From positions 62,001-126,000 of the forward strand of contig CAVRWT010000001.1 in assembly GCA_963724825.1 (NCBI GenBank): a DNA stretch of 64,000 nucleotides, given 5' to 3'. Made by a program: the position numbers and the translations under genes. Source of the DNA: JALYNX01 sp963724825 (GTDB lineage: Bacteria; Actinomycetota; Acidimicrobiia; Spongiisociales; ZC4RG35). Under the pieces are notes generated by a model that saw nothing but the letters and a program-made list of their open reading frames with translations, made no database searches and was not told the origin of the DNA. Position 1 is the stretch's first letter, and each line of letters starts with the position of its first letter. Positions 1 through 8,870 of this stretch are shown here, piece by piece.

Positions 1-138
1 GGTGATCTGTTCGGCCAAGGCCAGCTCGGGGGCGAGGTCGACGCCGATCACCGTGAGTGGCCCGGTGCTCGCCATCTTCTCGGCGATGACCCGCCCGATG
101 CCGCGGGCGGCACCGGTGACGACGATCACCCCGTTCAA
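1..138 (-). CDS. SDR-family oxidoreductase (3' end beyond window)
   Basis: The first 46 codons of a short-chain dehydrogenase/reductase are present, and the rest lies outside the window. The N-terminus carries the Rossmann dinucleotide-binding glycine motif TGAARGIG, followed by a second strand ending in an acidic residue (VIGVD), which usually favours NAD(H) over NADP(H). The TTG start overlaps the TGA of the upstream gene (TTGA), so it is translationally coupled as the last visible gene of the thiolase/CoA-transferase operon. A role in acyl-CoA or hydroxyacyl chemistry is inferred from context; the catalytic Tyr-Lys region is not visible. Confidence 0.75.
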   Translation of the reverse strand, partial: MNGVIVVTGAARGIGRVIAEKMASTGPLTVIGVDLAPELALAEQIT

Positions 139-503
139 GGCAGGGCCTTGCCGATGTGGTCGGGGCCGATCCTCAAGACCTCGCCGGTCACATCGGATGA
201 TTCCATCAGCCGGTCGGCCCAATTCGAAACGTGATCCGGGTCGACCCCCTCGGAAACGGCAATGAGGTTGGCCGTCCAACCGTCTCTGACCCCCTCCAAC
301 GCAGCGGTTCTCGCCGCGGAGAGCAGACCGGTGGCCAGCATCGCTTTCCCGGCGCCCCGGCGTCCCAGCAGGTCGTCGTTGTGCACCACGTAGACGATTG
401 ACTCCCCGGCCCGGGCTGCGTCCCGGCTCGCTTCGAATGCTCTGGTGAGTGCGTCGAGGACCTCGGTCCAGTCGTCGCTCACCTCCGGTGCCCAGTGGAT
501 CAC
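135..503 (-). CDS. Small SDR-like protein lacking the nucleotide-binding half
   Basis: A 122-residue protein starting at GTG, 4 bases after the CoA-transferase stop. Residues about 50-85 (GKAMLATGLLSAARTAALEG, then a GWTANLIAV-type strand) resemble the helix and strand that follow the active site of short-chain dehydrogenases. There is no TGxxxGxG motif and no clear YxxxK pair. It is directly followed, with overlapping stop and start, by a full SDR-type N-terminus. It may be a degenerate partner subunit of that enzyme. I do not recognise a named family, so the function is inference only. Confidence 0.6.
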   Translation of the reverse strand: MIHWAPEVSDDWTEVLDALTRAFEASRDAARAGESIVYVVHNDDLLGRRGAGKAMLATGLLSAARTAALEGVRDGWTANLIAVSEGVDPDHVSNWADRLMESSDVTGEVLRIGPDHIGKALP

Positions 504-507
504 CGGG

Positions 508-1689
508 TCACGATACGACGGCGGTCCCGGCCTCCACCATTTGCTCGATGGTGCTGCTGTCGACCCCGAGCTCGCCCAGGATCGACACGGTGTGCTGTCC
601 CAAAGTTGCCGGCGGGGTGGAGGCCCTCGCCGGTGAGCCGTCGACCCGGATCGGGGAGCCGGTGACCTTGATCACACCGGCGATCGGATGCTCCATTTCG
701 ACCGTCATCTCGTTGTGTCGTGCCTGGGGGTCGGCGAAGGCCTCGGTCAGGGTCAGCACTCTCCCCGTCGGGAGTCCCACCTGCTCGAGAAGGTCGATCC
801 AGTATTCGGCCGGCTCTGTCTTGAACACATTGCCGAGTCTCCGCGCCAGCTGGGCCCGATTCGTCATGCGTGACTCGTTGGTCGGATAGTCCTTGACCAG
901 GTCGGGTCGCTCCAGCGCGTCGGCCAGCAGCTCGAAATGGCGCTCGGAGACGATCGCCAGGGTGAACGGGCCGTCAGACGCCTCAAACACCTGGTTCGGT
1001 GCGATGAACGGGCTGGCGGTACCGGTTCGGGTCGGCTGTTCACCCGAGGTGAAGGCGAGAGCGTTCCACCCTGACTGCACCGCCATCACGCCGTCCCGGA
1101 GCGAGACATCGATCCGGCATCCCCTCGATCGCTTGTCGACCAGAGCGGCGGACACTGCGAGTGCCGTGTTGGTTCCGGCCAGGTAGTCGCCGATGGAGGT
1201 CGCCGTCTTGTGTGGGCCATCCTTGGGGTCGCCGGTGATCGAGATCATCCCCGACTCACCTTGGAAGACCACATCGATCCCCGCCCGCCTGGCATATGGG
1301 CCCTCGGCGCCAAAGGCGGAGATCACCGCATAGATCAGCCTCGGGTTGAGATCGCGAGCCCGGACCTCTCCCAGGCCGAGACGATCCATGGCACCGAACC
1401 GGAGGTTGCTGATGACGACATCGGCCTTCTTGACCAGGTTGTCGAGGATCCGCTTCGAGAGCCAGTCTTTGGTGTCGAGGGCAAAGGACTCCTTGCCGCG
1501 GTTGACGGCCATGAAGAATGCGGATTCGCCGTTTTGGAAAGGGCCGAATTGGCGTCCCAGGTCGCCGTCGGGGGGTTCGACCTTGATGACCCTGGCGCCC
1601 AGGTCGCCGAGAAGCATGGCCGCGTATGGAGCCGCGATCAGATTGCCGAATTCGACGACGAGGGTGCCGTGAAGCGGGCCCTCAGACAC
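508..1689 (-). CDS. CaiB/BaiF-type class III CoA-transferase
   Basis: About 393 residues, matching family III CoA-transferases, which move CoA between acyl thioesters and free acids. Visible features are the N-terminal LVVEFGNLIAAPYAAMLLGD and GARVIKVEPPDGD segments and the TSIGDYLAG region holding the expected catalytic aspartate. I chose the GTG at 1689 rather than an upstream start because it overlaps the thiolase stop (GTGTCTGA) and places the family N-terminus correctly. It sits in an operon with thiolase upstream and SDR-type genes downstream, which suggests degradation of a branched or unusual acyl-CoA. The substrate cannot be told from sequence. Confidence 0.85.
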   Translation of the reverse strand: MSEGPLHGTLVVEFGNLIAAPYAAMLLGDLGARVIKVEPPDGDLGRQFGPFQNGESAFFMAVNRGKESFALDTKDWLSKRILDNLVKKADVVISNLRFGAMDRLGLGEVRARDLNPRLIYAVISAFGAEGPYARRAGIDVVFQGESGMISITGDPKDGPHKTATSIGDYLAGTNTALAVSAALVDKRSRGCRIDVSLRDGVMAVQSGWNALAFTSGEQPTRTGTASPFIAPNQVFEASDGPFTLAIVSERHFELLADALERPDLVKDYPTNESRMTNRAQLARRLGNVFKTEPAEYWIDLLEQVGLPTGRVLTLTEAFADPQARHNEMTVEMEHPIAGVIKVTGSPIRVDGSPARASTPPATLGQHTVSILGELGVDSSTIEQMVEAGTAVVS

Positions 1690-2893
1690 GCTCGACAACC
1701 ACGGCGATCCCTTGCCCGACGCCGATGCACATGGTGGCGAGGCCGTAACGACCCTCTCGGCGGGCCAGCTCATGGACGAGGGTCACGAGGATGCGAGCCC
1801 CCGAGGCCCCGAGGGGGTGGCCGATGGCGATTGCGCCACCGTTCACGTTCACCTTGCCCTCATCGAGCTCGAGCAGCCGCATGCTGGCCAGCGCCTGGGA
1901 GGCGAAGGCCTCGTTGATCTCGATCAGGTCGAGGTCGTCCACCCCGATCCCCGCCCGTGTCAATGCTTTCTCCGAAGCGGGCACCGGGCCGATCCCCATG
2001 ATGTCGGGATGGACCCCGGCTGCCGCCGACGACACGATCCGGGCCAGGGGTTTGAGGCCCTGAGACTCCAGTCCGGCCTCGGTGGCCAGGAGCAAGGCCG
2101 CCGCGCCGTCGTTCATCGGTGAGGAATTGCCGGCGGTGACGGTGCCGCCCTCCTTGAACACCGGGGCAAGTCCGGCCAGCCGCTCTAGTGAGGTGTCGGC
2201 TCGGGGGCCTTCGTCTGCGGCAATTGTCACCATCTCCCGCCGGCGGTGGTCGGTGGGAGCCTGAAGCGGCTCGATCTCCTGATCGAATCGTCCCCCAGCG
2301 ATCGCGGACAGAGCTTGTTGGTGACTGCGGAGGGCAAAGGCATCCTGGTCCTCCCTGGTGACGTCGTATTTCTCGGCGACCATCTCGGCAGTCATCCCCA
2401 AGGTGATCGGCGGATAGAGCTCGGTCATCTTCGGATTCACCAGCCGCCAGCCGATAACTGTGTCCGCCGCCTCGGGGAACCCGGTCGGGAACGCGCGGTC
2501 GCTCTTGGTGATCACGTAGGGGGCCCGACTCATCGACTCGGACCCGCCGGCGACCATCAAGTCCCCCCAACCGCCGGCAAGCGCATGTGAAGCCGAGACG
2601 ACTGCCTGCATGCCAGACCCGCAAAGGCGGTTCACCGTGGCTCCAGGGATCTCGATGGGCAGTCCGGCAAGCAACCCGGCCATGCGGGCCACATTGCGGT
2701 TGTCCTCACCCGCCTGATTGGCTGCGCCCCACTGGATGTCTTCGATCGACATCGGGTCGACGTCGGGATTGCGGGCCAGGAGCCGGCTGATGGCGTGGGC
2801 GGCGAGATCGTCGGGCCTGACATGGGATAGCTGGCCCCCGAGCTTGCCCATCGGGGTCCGACAACCGTCGGCTATGTAGACGTCTTGGTTCAT
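1682..2893 (-). CDS. Thiolase (acetyl-CoA acetyltransferase / 3-ketoacyl-CoA thiolase)
   Basis: A 403-residue thiolase that cleaves 3-ketoacyl-CoA with CoA, or condenses two acyl-CoAs. The nucleophilic cysteine is Cys91 in NRLCGSG. The other signatures are present: NEAFA, the GHPLGASGAR histidine loop, and the C-terminal MCIGVGQG with the second active cysteine. Length and motif order are normal for the degradative PcaF/PaaJ-like group. It is the first gene of the minus-strand operon and overlaps the CoA-transferase by 8 bases. Exact chain-length preference is not decidable from the sequence. Confidence 0.92.
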   Translation of the reverse strand: MNQDVYIADGCRTPMGKLGGQLSHVRPDDLAAHAISRLLARNPDVDPMSIEDIQWGAANQAGEDNRNVARMAGLLAGLPIEIPGATVNRLCGSGMQAVVSASHALAGGWGDLMVAGGSESMSRAPYVITKSDRAFPTGFPEAADTVIGWRLVNPKMTELYPPITLGMTAEMVAEKYDVTREDQDAFALRSHQQALSAIAGGRFDQEIEPLQAPTDHRRREMVTIAADEGPRADTSLERLAGLAPVFKEGGTVTAGNSSPMNDGAAALLLATEAGLESQGLKPLARIVSSAAAGVHPDIMGIGPVPASEKALTRAGIGVDDLDLIEINEAFASQALASMRLLELDEGKVNVNGGAIAIGHPLGASGARILVTLVHELARREGRYGLATMCIGVGQGIAVVVERV

Positions 2894-2990
2894 GTTCAGT
2901 CGATTCTCATTCTTGCCGAAACTGGAAGGGTCGAATGGGGGACAACCCCCATATCCGATGAAACCTTTTCGCCATACGGTGACGTCAGAT

Positions 2991-3089
2991 ATGAGTATGA
3001 ACGGGCAGAACAGACATCTCGGCTCATTCGCCGCCTACACCCCGGCCGGCCTGCTGGTGCTCTACGTCCTGATTCGCATCCTGTTCTGA
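2991..3089 (+). CDS. Possible 32-residue single-helix membrane peptide
   Basis: A short reading frame whose last 15 residues (AGLLVLYVLIRILF) form a plausible membrane helix after a polar N-terminus. A TANNNT box (TACGGT, 2975-2980) lies 10 bases before the ATG, matching the promoter pattern of neighbouring genes. There is no ribosome-binding site and no family resemblance. It fills the 212-base gap between divergently oriented genes and could equally be chance. Confidence 0.25.
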   Translation: MSMNGQNRHLGSFAAYTPAGLLVLYVLIRILF

Positions 3090-3093
3090 TAAC

Positions 3094-3099
3094 TACGGT
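3094..3099 (+). promoter_or_regulatory. Leaderless-type -10 box for HhH-GPD gene
   Basis: TACGGT lies exactly 6 bases before the ATG at 3106, placing the expected transcript start at or next to the start codon. Confidence 0.5.
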
Positions 3100-3105
3100 T
3101 GGTCC

Positions 3106-3666
3106 ATGGACCGACCCGACAGCCTCCCCTTCACCGAGTCCGACGAGGCGAACCGTCTACTTGCAAGCGACGGCCTCGCGCTGCTCATCGGCATGCTCCT
3201 CGACCAGCAGTTCCCGATGGAGCGCGCCTTCTACGGCCCTCAGCTCCTCAAGGACCGTCTCGGGGAGGATCTCGACGCTGGCCGCCTCGCCGATTGGGAT
3301 CCCGAGAAGCTGGAGAGCATTTTCAAAGGCCCGCCGGCGATTCATCGCTACCCGGGGTCGATGGCGGGCCGGACCCAGGAGATGTGCCGGGTGATCGTGG
3401 CCGAATACGGAGGGCGGGCCGAGAACCTGTGGGAATCCGCCGCCGACGGGACGGAGCTCCTGAAGCGGCTCCAGGCACTTCCCGGATTCGGGGTAGCCAA
3501 GTCGCGAATCTTCGTTGGTGTCCTCGGCAAAAGGCTCGGGGTGCGACCCGAAGGCTGGGAGGAGAAGGCTGCGGATTGGGCCAGCATCGCCGATGTCGCG
3601 ACCTTCGATGATGTGGCCACTCTTCGGGAGAAAAAGAGGGCCATGAAGGCCGGAAAAGAGGGATGA
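3106..3666 (+). CDS. HhH-GPD family base-excision-repair-like protein
   Basis: A 186-residue protein resembling the actinobacterial uncharacterised HhH-GPD family: it opens with a DEANRLLASDGLALLIGMLLDQQ-type helix and contains a helix-hairpin-helix LPGFGVAKSRIFVGVLGKRLG near residue 125. DNA glycosylases of this fold remove damaged bases. The catalytic aspartate expected after the hairpin is not obvious here, and the C-terminus is Lys/Arg-rich (KKRAMKAGKEG). It is a stand-alone gene, and its damage substrate is unknown. Confidence 0.75.
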   Translation: MDRPDSLPFTESDEANRLLASDGLALLIGMLLDQQFPMERAFYGPQLLKDRLGEDLDAGRLADWDPEKLESIFKGPPAIHRYPGSMAGRTQEMCRVIVAEYGGRAENLWESAADGTELLKRLQALPGFGVAKSRIFVGVLGKRLGVRPEGWEEKAADWASIADVATFDDVATLREKKRAMKAGKEG

Positions 3667-3727
3667 ACAGGCTCAACCATCCAGCCCCGAATGCCGATAG
3701 TCCCCCAAAGGGACAGGGACCTCATCT

Positions 3728-4597
3728 ATGGAATCTCAGATGCAGCTTTCGGGGCAACTCGCTGACTGGAGCGTCAACGATCTGCTTCAGATCATGCAGG
3801 TCACCAAGAAGACCGGTTCCCTGGACATCGAAGGGGAGCGGAGGGCACGCGTCTTCTTCGGTGAGGGAAGGGTCACCGGCGCCGAGCTGACCGGTCCCAA
3901 GGGCAGCTATCTGGGTGGCGATCGCAGCGGTATCGCCGACATTCTCTACGTCTTGTCCGGCATCGAGACCGGAACCTTCTCCGTGGGCCCCGCCGATGGG
4001 CCGGAGATCAAAGGCTGGACGGTCGAAGAAATCCTTGCCGACGTCGAGGCCCTCAGGTCCCTCGAGGGCGAAGTCGTCGACGCCGGCCTGTTCGAAGCCA
4101 GCGGCGTTCGACTCATTCATGAGATCGAGGGCCCGATCACGATCGAGCCCGCCGACTGGCATGCCCTGGTCACCCTGGTCCAGCCCTTCACCTTCAACCA
4201 TCTCGAAGTGAAGTTCGGGCGGGGAACCGCAGTTCGCATCTTCCACACCCTGCAGCGGCTCGGGATGGCCGAGGCAGTGGTGGCCGAAGATGGCGAGTCG
4301 AATTGGCTCGATCGCCTGGCCGAGGATGTGGCCCCGGGCACCAGCGCTCCTGCGTGGCTGGAAGGCTCCCCTGCGTCTGAGCCTGAGCCTGAGCCCGTGG
4401 CTGCCGAGACCGAGGTGGTCGTCGAGCCGGCGCCGGAGCCGGAGCACGTCCTCGTCTCCAAGGCCGCTGAAGCCCGCTCCAATTCCGCCAAGGTCGCCGT
4501 CGAGGTCAAGGGCGTGTCGGCGCCGGCCTCCACCACACTCACCGATGGCGTCTACGACGAGATCCGCCGTCTCCGGAGCCGGGTAGCCGACAAGTAA
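3728..4597 (+). CDS. DUF4388 (PATAN-like) domain protein
   Basis: A 289-residue soluble protein. The N-terminal ~100 residues match the DUF4388 domain: LSGQLADWSVNDLLQIMQ, then KKTGSLDIEG and RVFFGEGRVTGAEL, a fold seen in bacterial signalling and motility regulators. A middle winged-helix-like region is followed by an acidic Pro/Glu/Val-rich linker around residues 220-245. The C-terminus (YDEIRRLRSRVADK) may be a short coiled coil. No catalytic residues are seen. It is 11 bases upstream of udk in the same direction, so they may be co-transcribed. The specific role is unknown. Confidence 0.75.
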   Translation: MESQMQLSGQLADWSVNDLLQIMQVTKKTGSLDIEGERRARVFFGEGRVTGAELTGPKGSYLGGDRSGIADILYVLSGIETGTFSVGPADGPEIKGWTVEEILADVEALRSLEGEVVDAGLFEASGVRLIHEIEGPITIEPADWHALVTLVQPFTFNHLEVKFGRGTAVRIFHTLQRLGMAEAVVAEDGESNWLDRLAEDVAPGTSAPAWLEGSPASEPEPEPVAAETEVVVEPAPEPEHVLVSKAAEARSNSAKVAVEVKGVSAPASTTLTDGVYDEIRRLRSRVADK

Positions 4598-4608
4598 CGT
4601 CGGCGGGC

Positions 4609-5244
4609 ATGCCTGAGCGCAGCCCATGGAAGCCAGATCGCCCTCTTTTCATTGGCCTTGCCGGAGGGTCGGGGTCGGGCAAGACCACGATCGCCGAATC
4701 GGTTCTCGATCGTCTCGACGGCCAGGTGGCCCTGGTCCACCATGACGCCTACTACCGCCACGCTCCCGAGCTGAGCTACGAGGAGCGGACCAAGGTCAAC
4801 TACGACCATCCGGCTTCGTTGGAGACAGAACTGCTGGTCGAGCATTTGATGGCTCTGCGGTCGGGAGTCGCCATCGAGCGCCCGGTCTATGACTTCGCCG
4901 TTCACCTCCGCTCGGACGAGACGGTCCGCGTGGAACCGGCACCCGTCGTCGTGGTGGAAGGGATCCTGGTGCTGGCCGAACCTGAGCTTCGGTCCGAGCT
5001 CGACCTCAAGATCTTTGTCGACACCGATTCCGACATCCGTCTCGCCCGTCGTCTGCAGAGGGACATCGAAGAAAGGGGAAGGACGGTGGACTCGGTGGTC
5101 AGCCAGTACTTCGACACCGTGCGTCCGATGCACATCGAATACGTGGAGACCTCGAAGCGCTACGCCGACCTGATCATCCCCGAGGGCTACAACCCGAGGG
5201 CCGTGGCGACGGTCGTCGAGCTGATCAGATCCCGTCTCGGCTGA
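4609..5244 (+). CDS. udk: Uridine kinase
   Basis: A 211-residue cytosolic P-loop kinase that phosphorylates uridine and cytidine with ATP or GTP in pyrimidine salvage. Walker A is GGSGSGKT at residues 19-26. The typical HHDAYYR and NYDHPASLETELLVEHL segments follow, then the VVVVEGILVLAEPELR strand, DLKIFVDTDSDIRLARRLQRD, and the lid-like EERGRTVDSVVSQY. Length and motif order are standard. The ATG at 4609 follows the preceding gene closely. Confidence 0.93.
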   Translation: MPERSPWKPDRPLFIGLAGGSGSGKTTIAESVLDRLDGQVALVHHDAYYRHAPELSYEERTKVNYDHPASLETELLVEHLMALRSGVAIERPVYDFAVHLRSDETVRVEPAPVVVVEGILVLAEPELRSELDLKIFVDTDSDIRLARRLQRDIEERGRTVDSVVSQYFDTVRPMHIEYVETSKRYADLIIPEGYNPRAVATVVELIRSRLG

Positions 5245-5302
5245 CAAACAACTCTTACAAGACCGCGTCCAGGCCCATTCCACACCTATCCTGCTCGCCC
5301 CG

Positions 5303-7970
5303 TTGGGAGTCCGCGACGTGGGAACGCAATTGCGTTTGGCGGAGAATCAAACCAAAGGGCATCGGCTCGAGCATGCGCTAGCCATGGTGTTGACGGCGGC
5401 CTTGGCCGCCGGCCTTTTGGTGATCCCTCAACAGCCTGCACAAGCGGCACCGGTCGATTGTTCCCGCGGGGTCAACCTCGGATTCGAAGCACCGTTGGTG
5501 CGTAGCAATCCCATGGGCCCTTTCCCCAACTGGGCCCTATTCAACGAATCACTTGTCACCGGTTGGAGCACTTCAGCAAGCGACGATCTCATCGAGCTCT
5601 GGGAGTCCACATTCCTGGGTGTCACTTCATATGGGGGCGGTCAGCACGCCGAATTGAACGGGACCCAACCGAGCACCTTCAGCCAGAACTTCGCGACGCT
5701 TGGTGGCGATTCGATCGACTGGACCGCGGCGCACCGAGGGAGAGCTGGAACCGACACGGCAAATGTCCGGTTTGGGCCTCCTGGATCACCGAGTGTGGTC
5801 CAGGTGATGACCAGCCCCACAGGGGCCTGGAGCGTGTATTCGGGTACCTACGTGGTTCCTTTGGGTCAGACCACTACCCAGATCTCTTTCGCATCGCAGA
5901 ACTCTGGCTCCTTGGGGAATTTCCTGGACGGGATCCAACTGTCTCTGGTTTGCGACATCTCGGTGTCGACGACATTTACCGGTTTCACCGATGTCGACTT
6001 CTCCGGGCACACCAACCCTGGTGACACAGCCGGCTTCGAGTATCTGGTGGAGAACTTGGGAACCGCAACGGTCGAGACCCTGGAAGTCAGCGACTCTCTT
6101 GGGTTCCTGGCGAGCCTGTCCGGTCACCACGCTGATGCCGGGAGAGTCGACGACCTGCACCGGCACTTACGTGCTCACAGCAGCTGAAGTTGACAGCGGT
6201 GCGGTGACAAGCGGGGCCACCGCGACTGCGCAGGACGCGGCAGGTGTTGTGGTGAGCGACACCGACTCGGTGACAGAACCCATCGCTGCGGAGCCCTCGA
6301 TCACTCTCGACAAATCCGGCGGCTCTGAACGAGTCCCTGGTTGCGCCTTCGGGCCGCGTCGACGCCGGCGACGCCATCGACTACACGCTGACGGTCACCA
6401 ACACCGGCAATGTGACCCTGGATCCCGTGGCCGTCACCGACGCGACGGCGGGATTGGTCACATGTCCGGGGACCACTCTGGGATCGGGCGAGGTCATGAT
6501 CTGCACCGCGACGCTGGTGCTATCGCAGGCAGACATCGATGCGGGCTCTGTCTCCAACACGGCGAGTGCGGATGGCAGCTTCGGCGCCACTGTTGTCTCA
6601 GACGGGGCCAGTGCGAATGTCGTGTTGGACCCGGTCCCCGGCATCGGCGTGGTCAAGGTCGGCACCATCGATGACTCGATCGTCGGCCCCGTCGGCCGCG
6701 TGGACCCCGGGGATATCGCGAACTACACCATCACCGTGGCCAACACCGGCAACGTCACTCTCGACCCCGTCCTCGTCACCGACCCGTTGGCTGCCCCAGT
6801 CACCTGTCCCACCGATGCGCTCGCTCCGGGTGAGACCATGGATTGCACGGCTTCGGTCACATTGGACCAGATCGCCATCGATGCCGGCTCGCTCACTAAC
6901 ACTGTCTCTGTGCGCGGGGAATCCGCCCGGCGCAGATCCGGGAGACATCGGCGACGACGTGACCTCCTCCGATACCGAGACCCTGGATCTCTCTGGCGCG
7001 CCTCTGATTGGGATCGCCAAGCACCTCGAGCAAATGGTCATCAATCCTGACGGCACGGTCGAAATCACCTTCCGTTACACGGTTCAGGAACTTCGGGAAC
7101 GTCACGCTGGCAGATTTGATCGTTACCGACGACGTGCTCACGATCTTTGATGGCCTTTCGCCAGAGGGCTTTGGCACAACGGACGGGACACTTGTCGGAT
7201 CAGACCTGTGGGACGGATCTGCCGGTTCGAATCTCCTTGCTCCGGGACAGAGTCTCGCTCCCGGCCAGACAGGGGACGTCTTCGCCGTGTTCTCGATCAC
7301 TGCGTCCATGGAAGCCAGCGTCGACAACATCGCAAGCGTTTCCGCAGCCTCCCCAGGAGGCGTCGACGTCGCAGACGACTCGATAGATGGCACGGACCCC
7401 GATCCCGATGGGGATGGCGACCCGACGAACGACACTGGCCCGACCACCGTGACGGTGCCGAATCTCTACGACCTCCAAATCACAAAGACCGGTGGGTTGA
7501 CCGACCCCGACGGCACCTCCATCCAATGGGTCGTCACAGTCACCAACCATGGGCCGGGCAACGCCCCCGGACCGATCACGGTTGTAGATACGGCGGGTCC
7601 CGGCTTGGAGCTCGATTCGGCGGTGGGCACCGGTTGGTCGTGCGAACTGTCTGGGACGGAAGCTACGTGTACCCGAGCTGAAGGCCTTTCCGCAGGAGCC
7701 TCGACGTCGATCGTCCTTTCGTCCACCGCGGCAGGTGTCAACGGTTCGGCCGTCGCCAACTCGGCGGCCCTCGAGCTTGTGGGATCGGGTGACCTGGATG
7801 CCTCCAACAACGCCACGATCGCAAGTGTCTTTGTTGGCGACCTGCCTTTCACCGGGTTCGACTCCGTTCCAATGGCGATCATCGCGGCGATGCTCTGCGC
7901 CCTGGGTGTGGTCCTCGTTGGGCGCGAGAGGGGTCGATTCGCTTCAATGCAGCGATCGTCTCGTCGCTGA
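5303..7970 (+). CDS. LPXTG-type cell-surface protein with DUF11 repeats (four frameshifts)
   Basis: Read as one protein of about 887 residues after removing one base at each of four sites (near 6115, 6321, 6918 and 7087). The probable TTG start precedes a signal peptide (hydrophobic run ending PAQAAPVD). A lectin-like N-terminal domain follows, then several DUF11-type repeats with NTGNVTLDPV..VTD and VTCP..TLxxGE signatures. The C-terminus has the sortase sorting signal LPFTG, a hydrophobic helix and a short Arg-rich tail, so it is predicted to be anchored to the cell wall. All four shifts are +1 and fall in short runs (CC, GG, GGGG, GG). No sortase gene is in the window. Confidence 0.75.
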
Positions 7971-8014
7971 GGCAGTCCGATCTTCCCGCCTCGGCCGAGG
8001 AACCGGCCTCTCCA

Positions 8015-8020
8015 TATACT
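8015..8020 (+). promoter_or_regulatory. Leaderless-type -10 box for proC
   Basis: TATACT lies exactly 6 bases before the ATG at 8027. It is the closest match to a consensus -10 in the window, and no ribosome-binding site is needed or seen. Confidence 0.6.
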
Positions 8021-8026
8021 CGCCCG

Positions 8027-8839
8027 ATGTCCGGACGCACATCAGTGGCAATCATCGGAGTCGGCGCCATGGGCGAGGCCCTCATGTCCGGGTTGTTCCG
8101 GGCCGGTTGGGAGCCCGCCGACGTCTCGCTGTGCGTGCGTCGCCCCGATCGGGCTCTGAGTCTGTCCGAAATCTCAGGCGCATCGGTGTCATCCGACCCA
8201 ATAGAGACCATTCGCGATCGTGACGTGGTGGTGGTTGCGGTCAAGCCACGTGATGTCCCTGCCCTCCTGGATCATCTCTCCGGGCATGTCGGACCCGAGC
8301 AGATGGTGCTCTCCCTAGCCGCCGGGGTGACCACCGGGACCTATGAGTCGCGGCTAGGGGCAATCCCTGTGGTGCGTGCGATGCCGAACACTCCGGCCCT
8401 GGTAGGCGAAGGCGTCACCGGGATCGCGGCCGGCGCCAACGCCGGATCGGATCATCTCGAGCAGGCCGGCGAGATTCTGGGCGCGGTCGGATCGATCCGG
8501 ATCATGGATGAGAACCTCCTCGACGCGGTGACGGCGGTCTCCGGCACCGGTCCCGCCTATGTCTTCCTCCTCGCGGAAGCCCTGACCGAGGCAGCAGTCA
8601 GAGAGGGGCTTCCGAGGGATATCGCAGAGAACTTCGTCCATCAGACGATCCGGGGTGCCGGCCATCTGCTGACGAGCACCGGGAAGACGCCGGCCGAGCT
8701 TCGTTCCCAGGTGACCTCTCCCGGCGGCACTACCGCGGCTGCCATGCATGTCCTCGAAGAACGAGGCTTCCGCGCCCTGGTGGAGGATGCCGTCGCCGCC
8801 GCAGCGAGGCGTTCAACCGAGCTCGGGGGCAAAGCCTGA
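8027..8839 (+). CDS. proC: Pyrroline-5-carboxylate reductase
   Basis: A 270-residue NAD(P)H enzyme for the last step of proline synthesis. The Rossmann motif GVGAMG is at residues 11-16, followed by the family segments VVVAVKPRDV, AAGVTTGTYESRL, VVRAMPNTPALVGEGVTGI and the C-terminal signature LRSQVTSPGGTTAAAMHVLE that contributes to substrate binding. Length is normal. It has its own promoter just before the start and is unrelated functionally to its neighbours. Confidence 0.95.
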   Translation: MSGRTSVAIIGVGAMGEALMSGLFRAGWEPADVSLCVRRPDRALSLSEISGASVSSDPIETIRDRDVVVVAVKPRDVPALLDHLSGHVGPEQMVLSLAAGVTTGTYESRLGAIPVVRAMPNTPALVGEGVTGIAAGANAGSDHLEQAGEILGAVGSIRIMDENLLDAVTAVSGTGPAYVFLLAEALTEAAVREGLPRDIAENFVHQTIRGAGHLLTSTGKTPAELRSQVTSPGGTTAAAMHVLEERGFRALVEDAVAAAARRSTELGGKA

Positions 8840-8857
8840 CTGAGAGGCGGGCACTTC

Positions 8858-8863
8858 TACACT
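8858..8863 (+). promoter_or_regulatory. Leaderless-type -10 box for the EtfD-like gene
   Basis: TACACT lies 7 bases before the ATG at 8871, in the 31-base gap after proC. Confidence 0.5.
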
Positions 8864-8870
8864 CGCCGCC

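Noticed and set aside
5303..7970. Programmed ribosomal frameshifting in the surface protein
   Set aside because: Four +1 shifts in one gene, with no shared slippery site or stimulator, and identical shifts in many unrelated genes, fit sequence error better.
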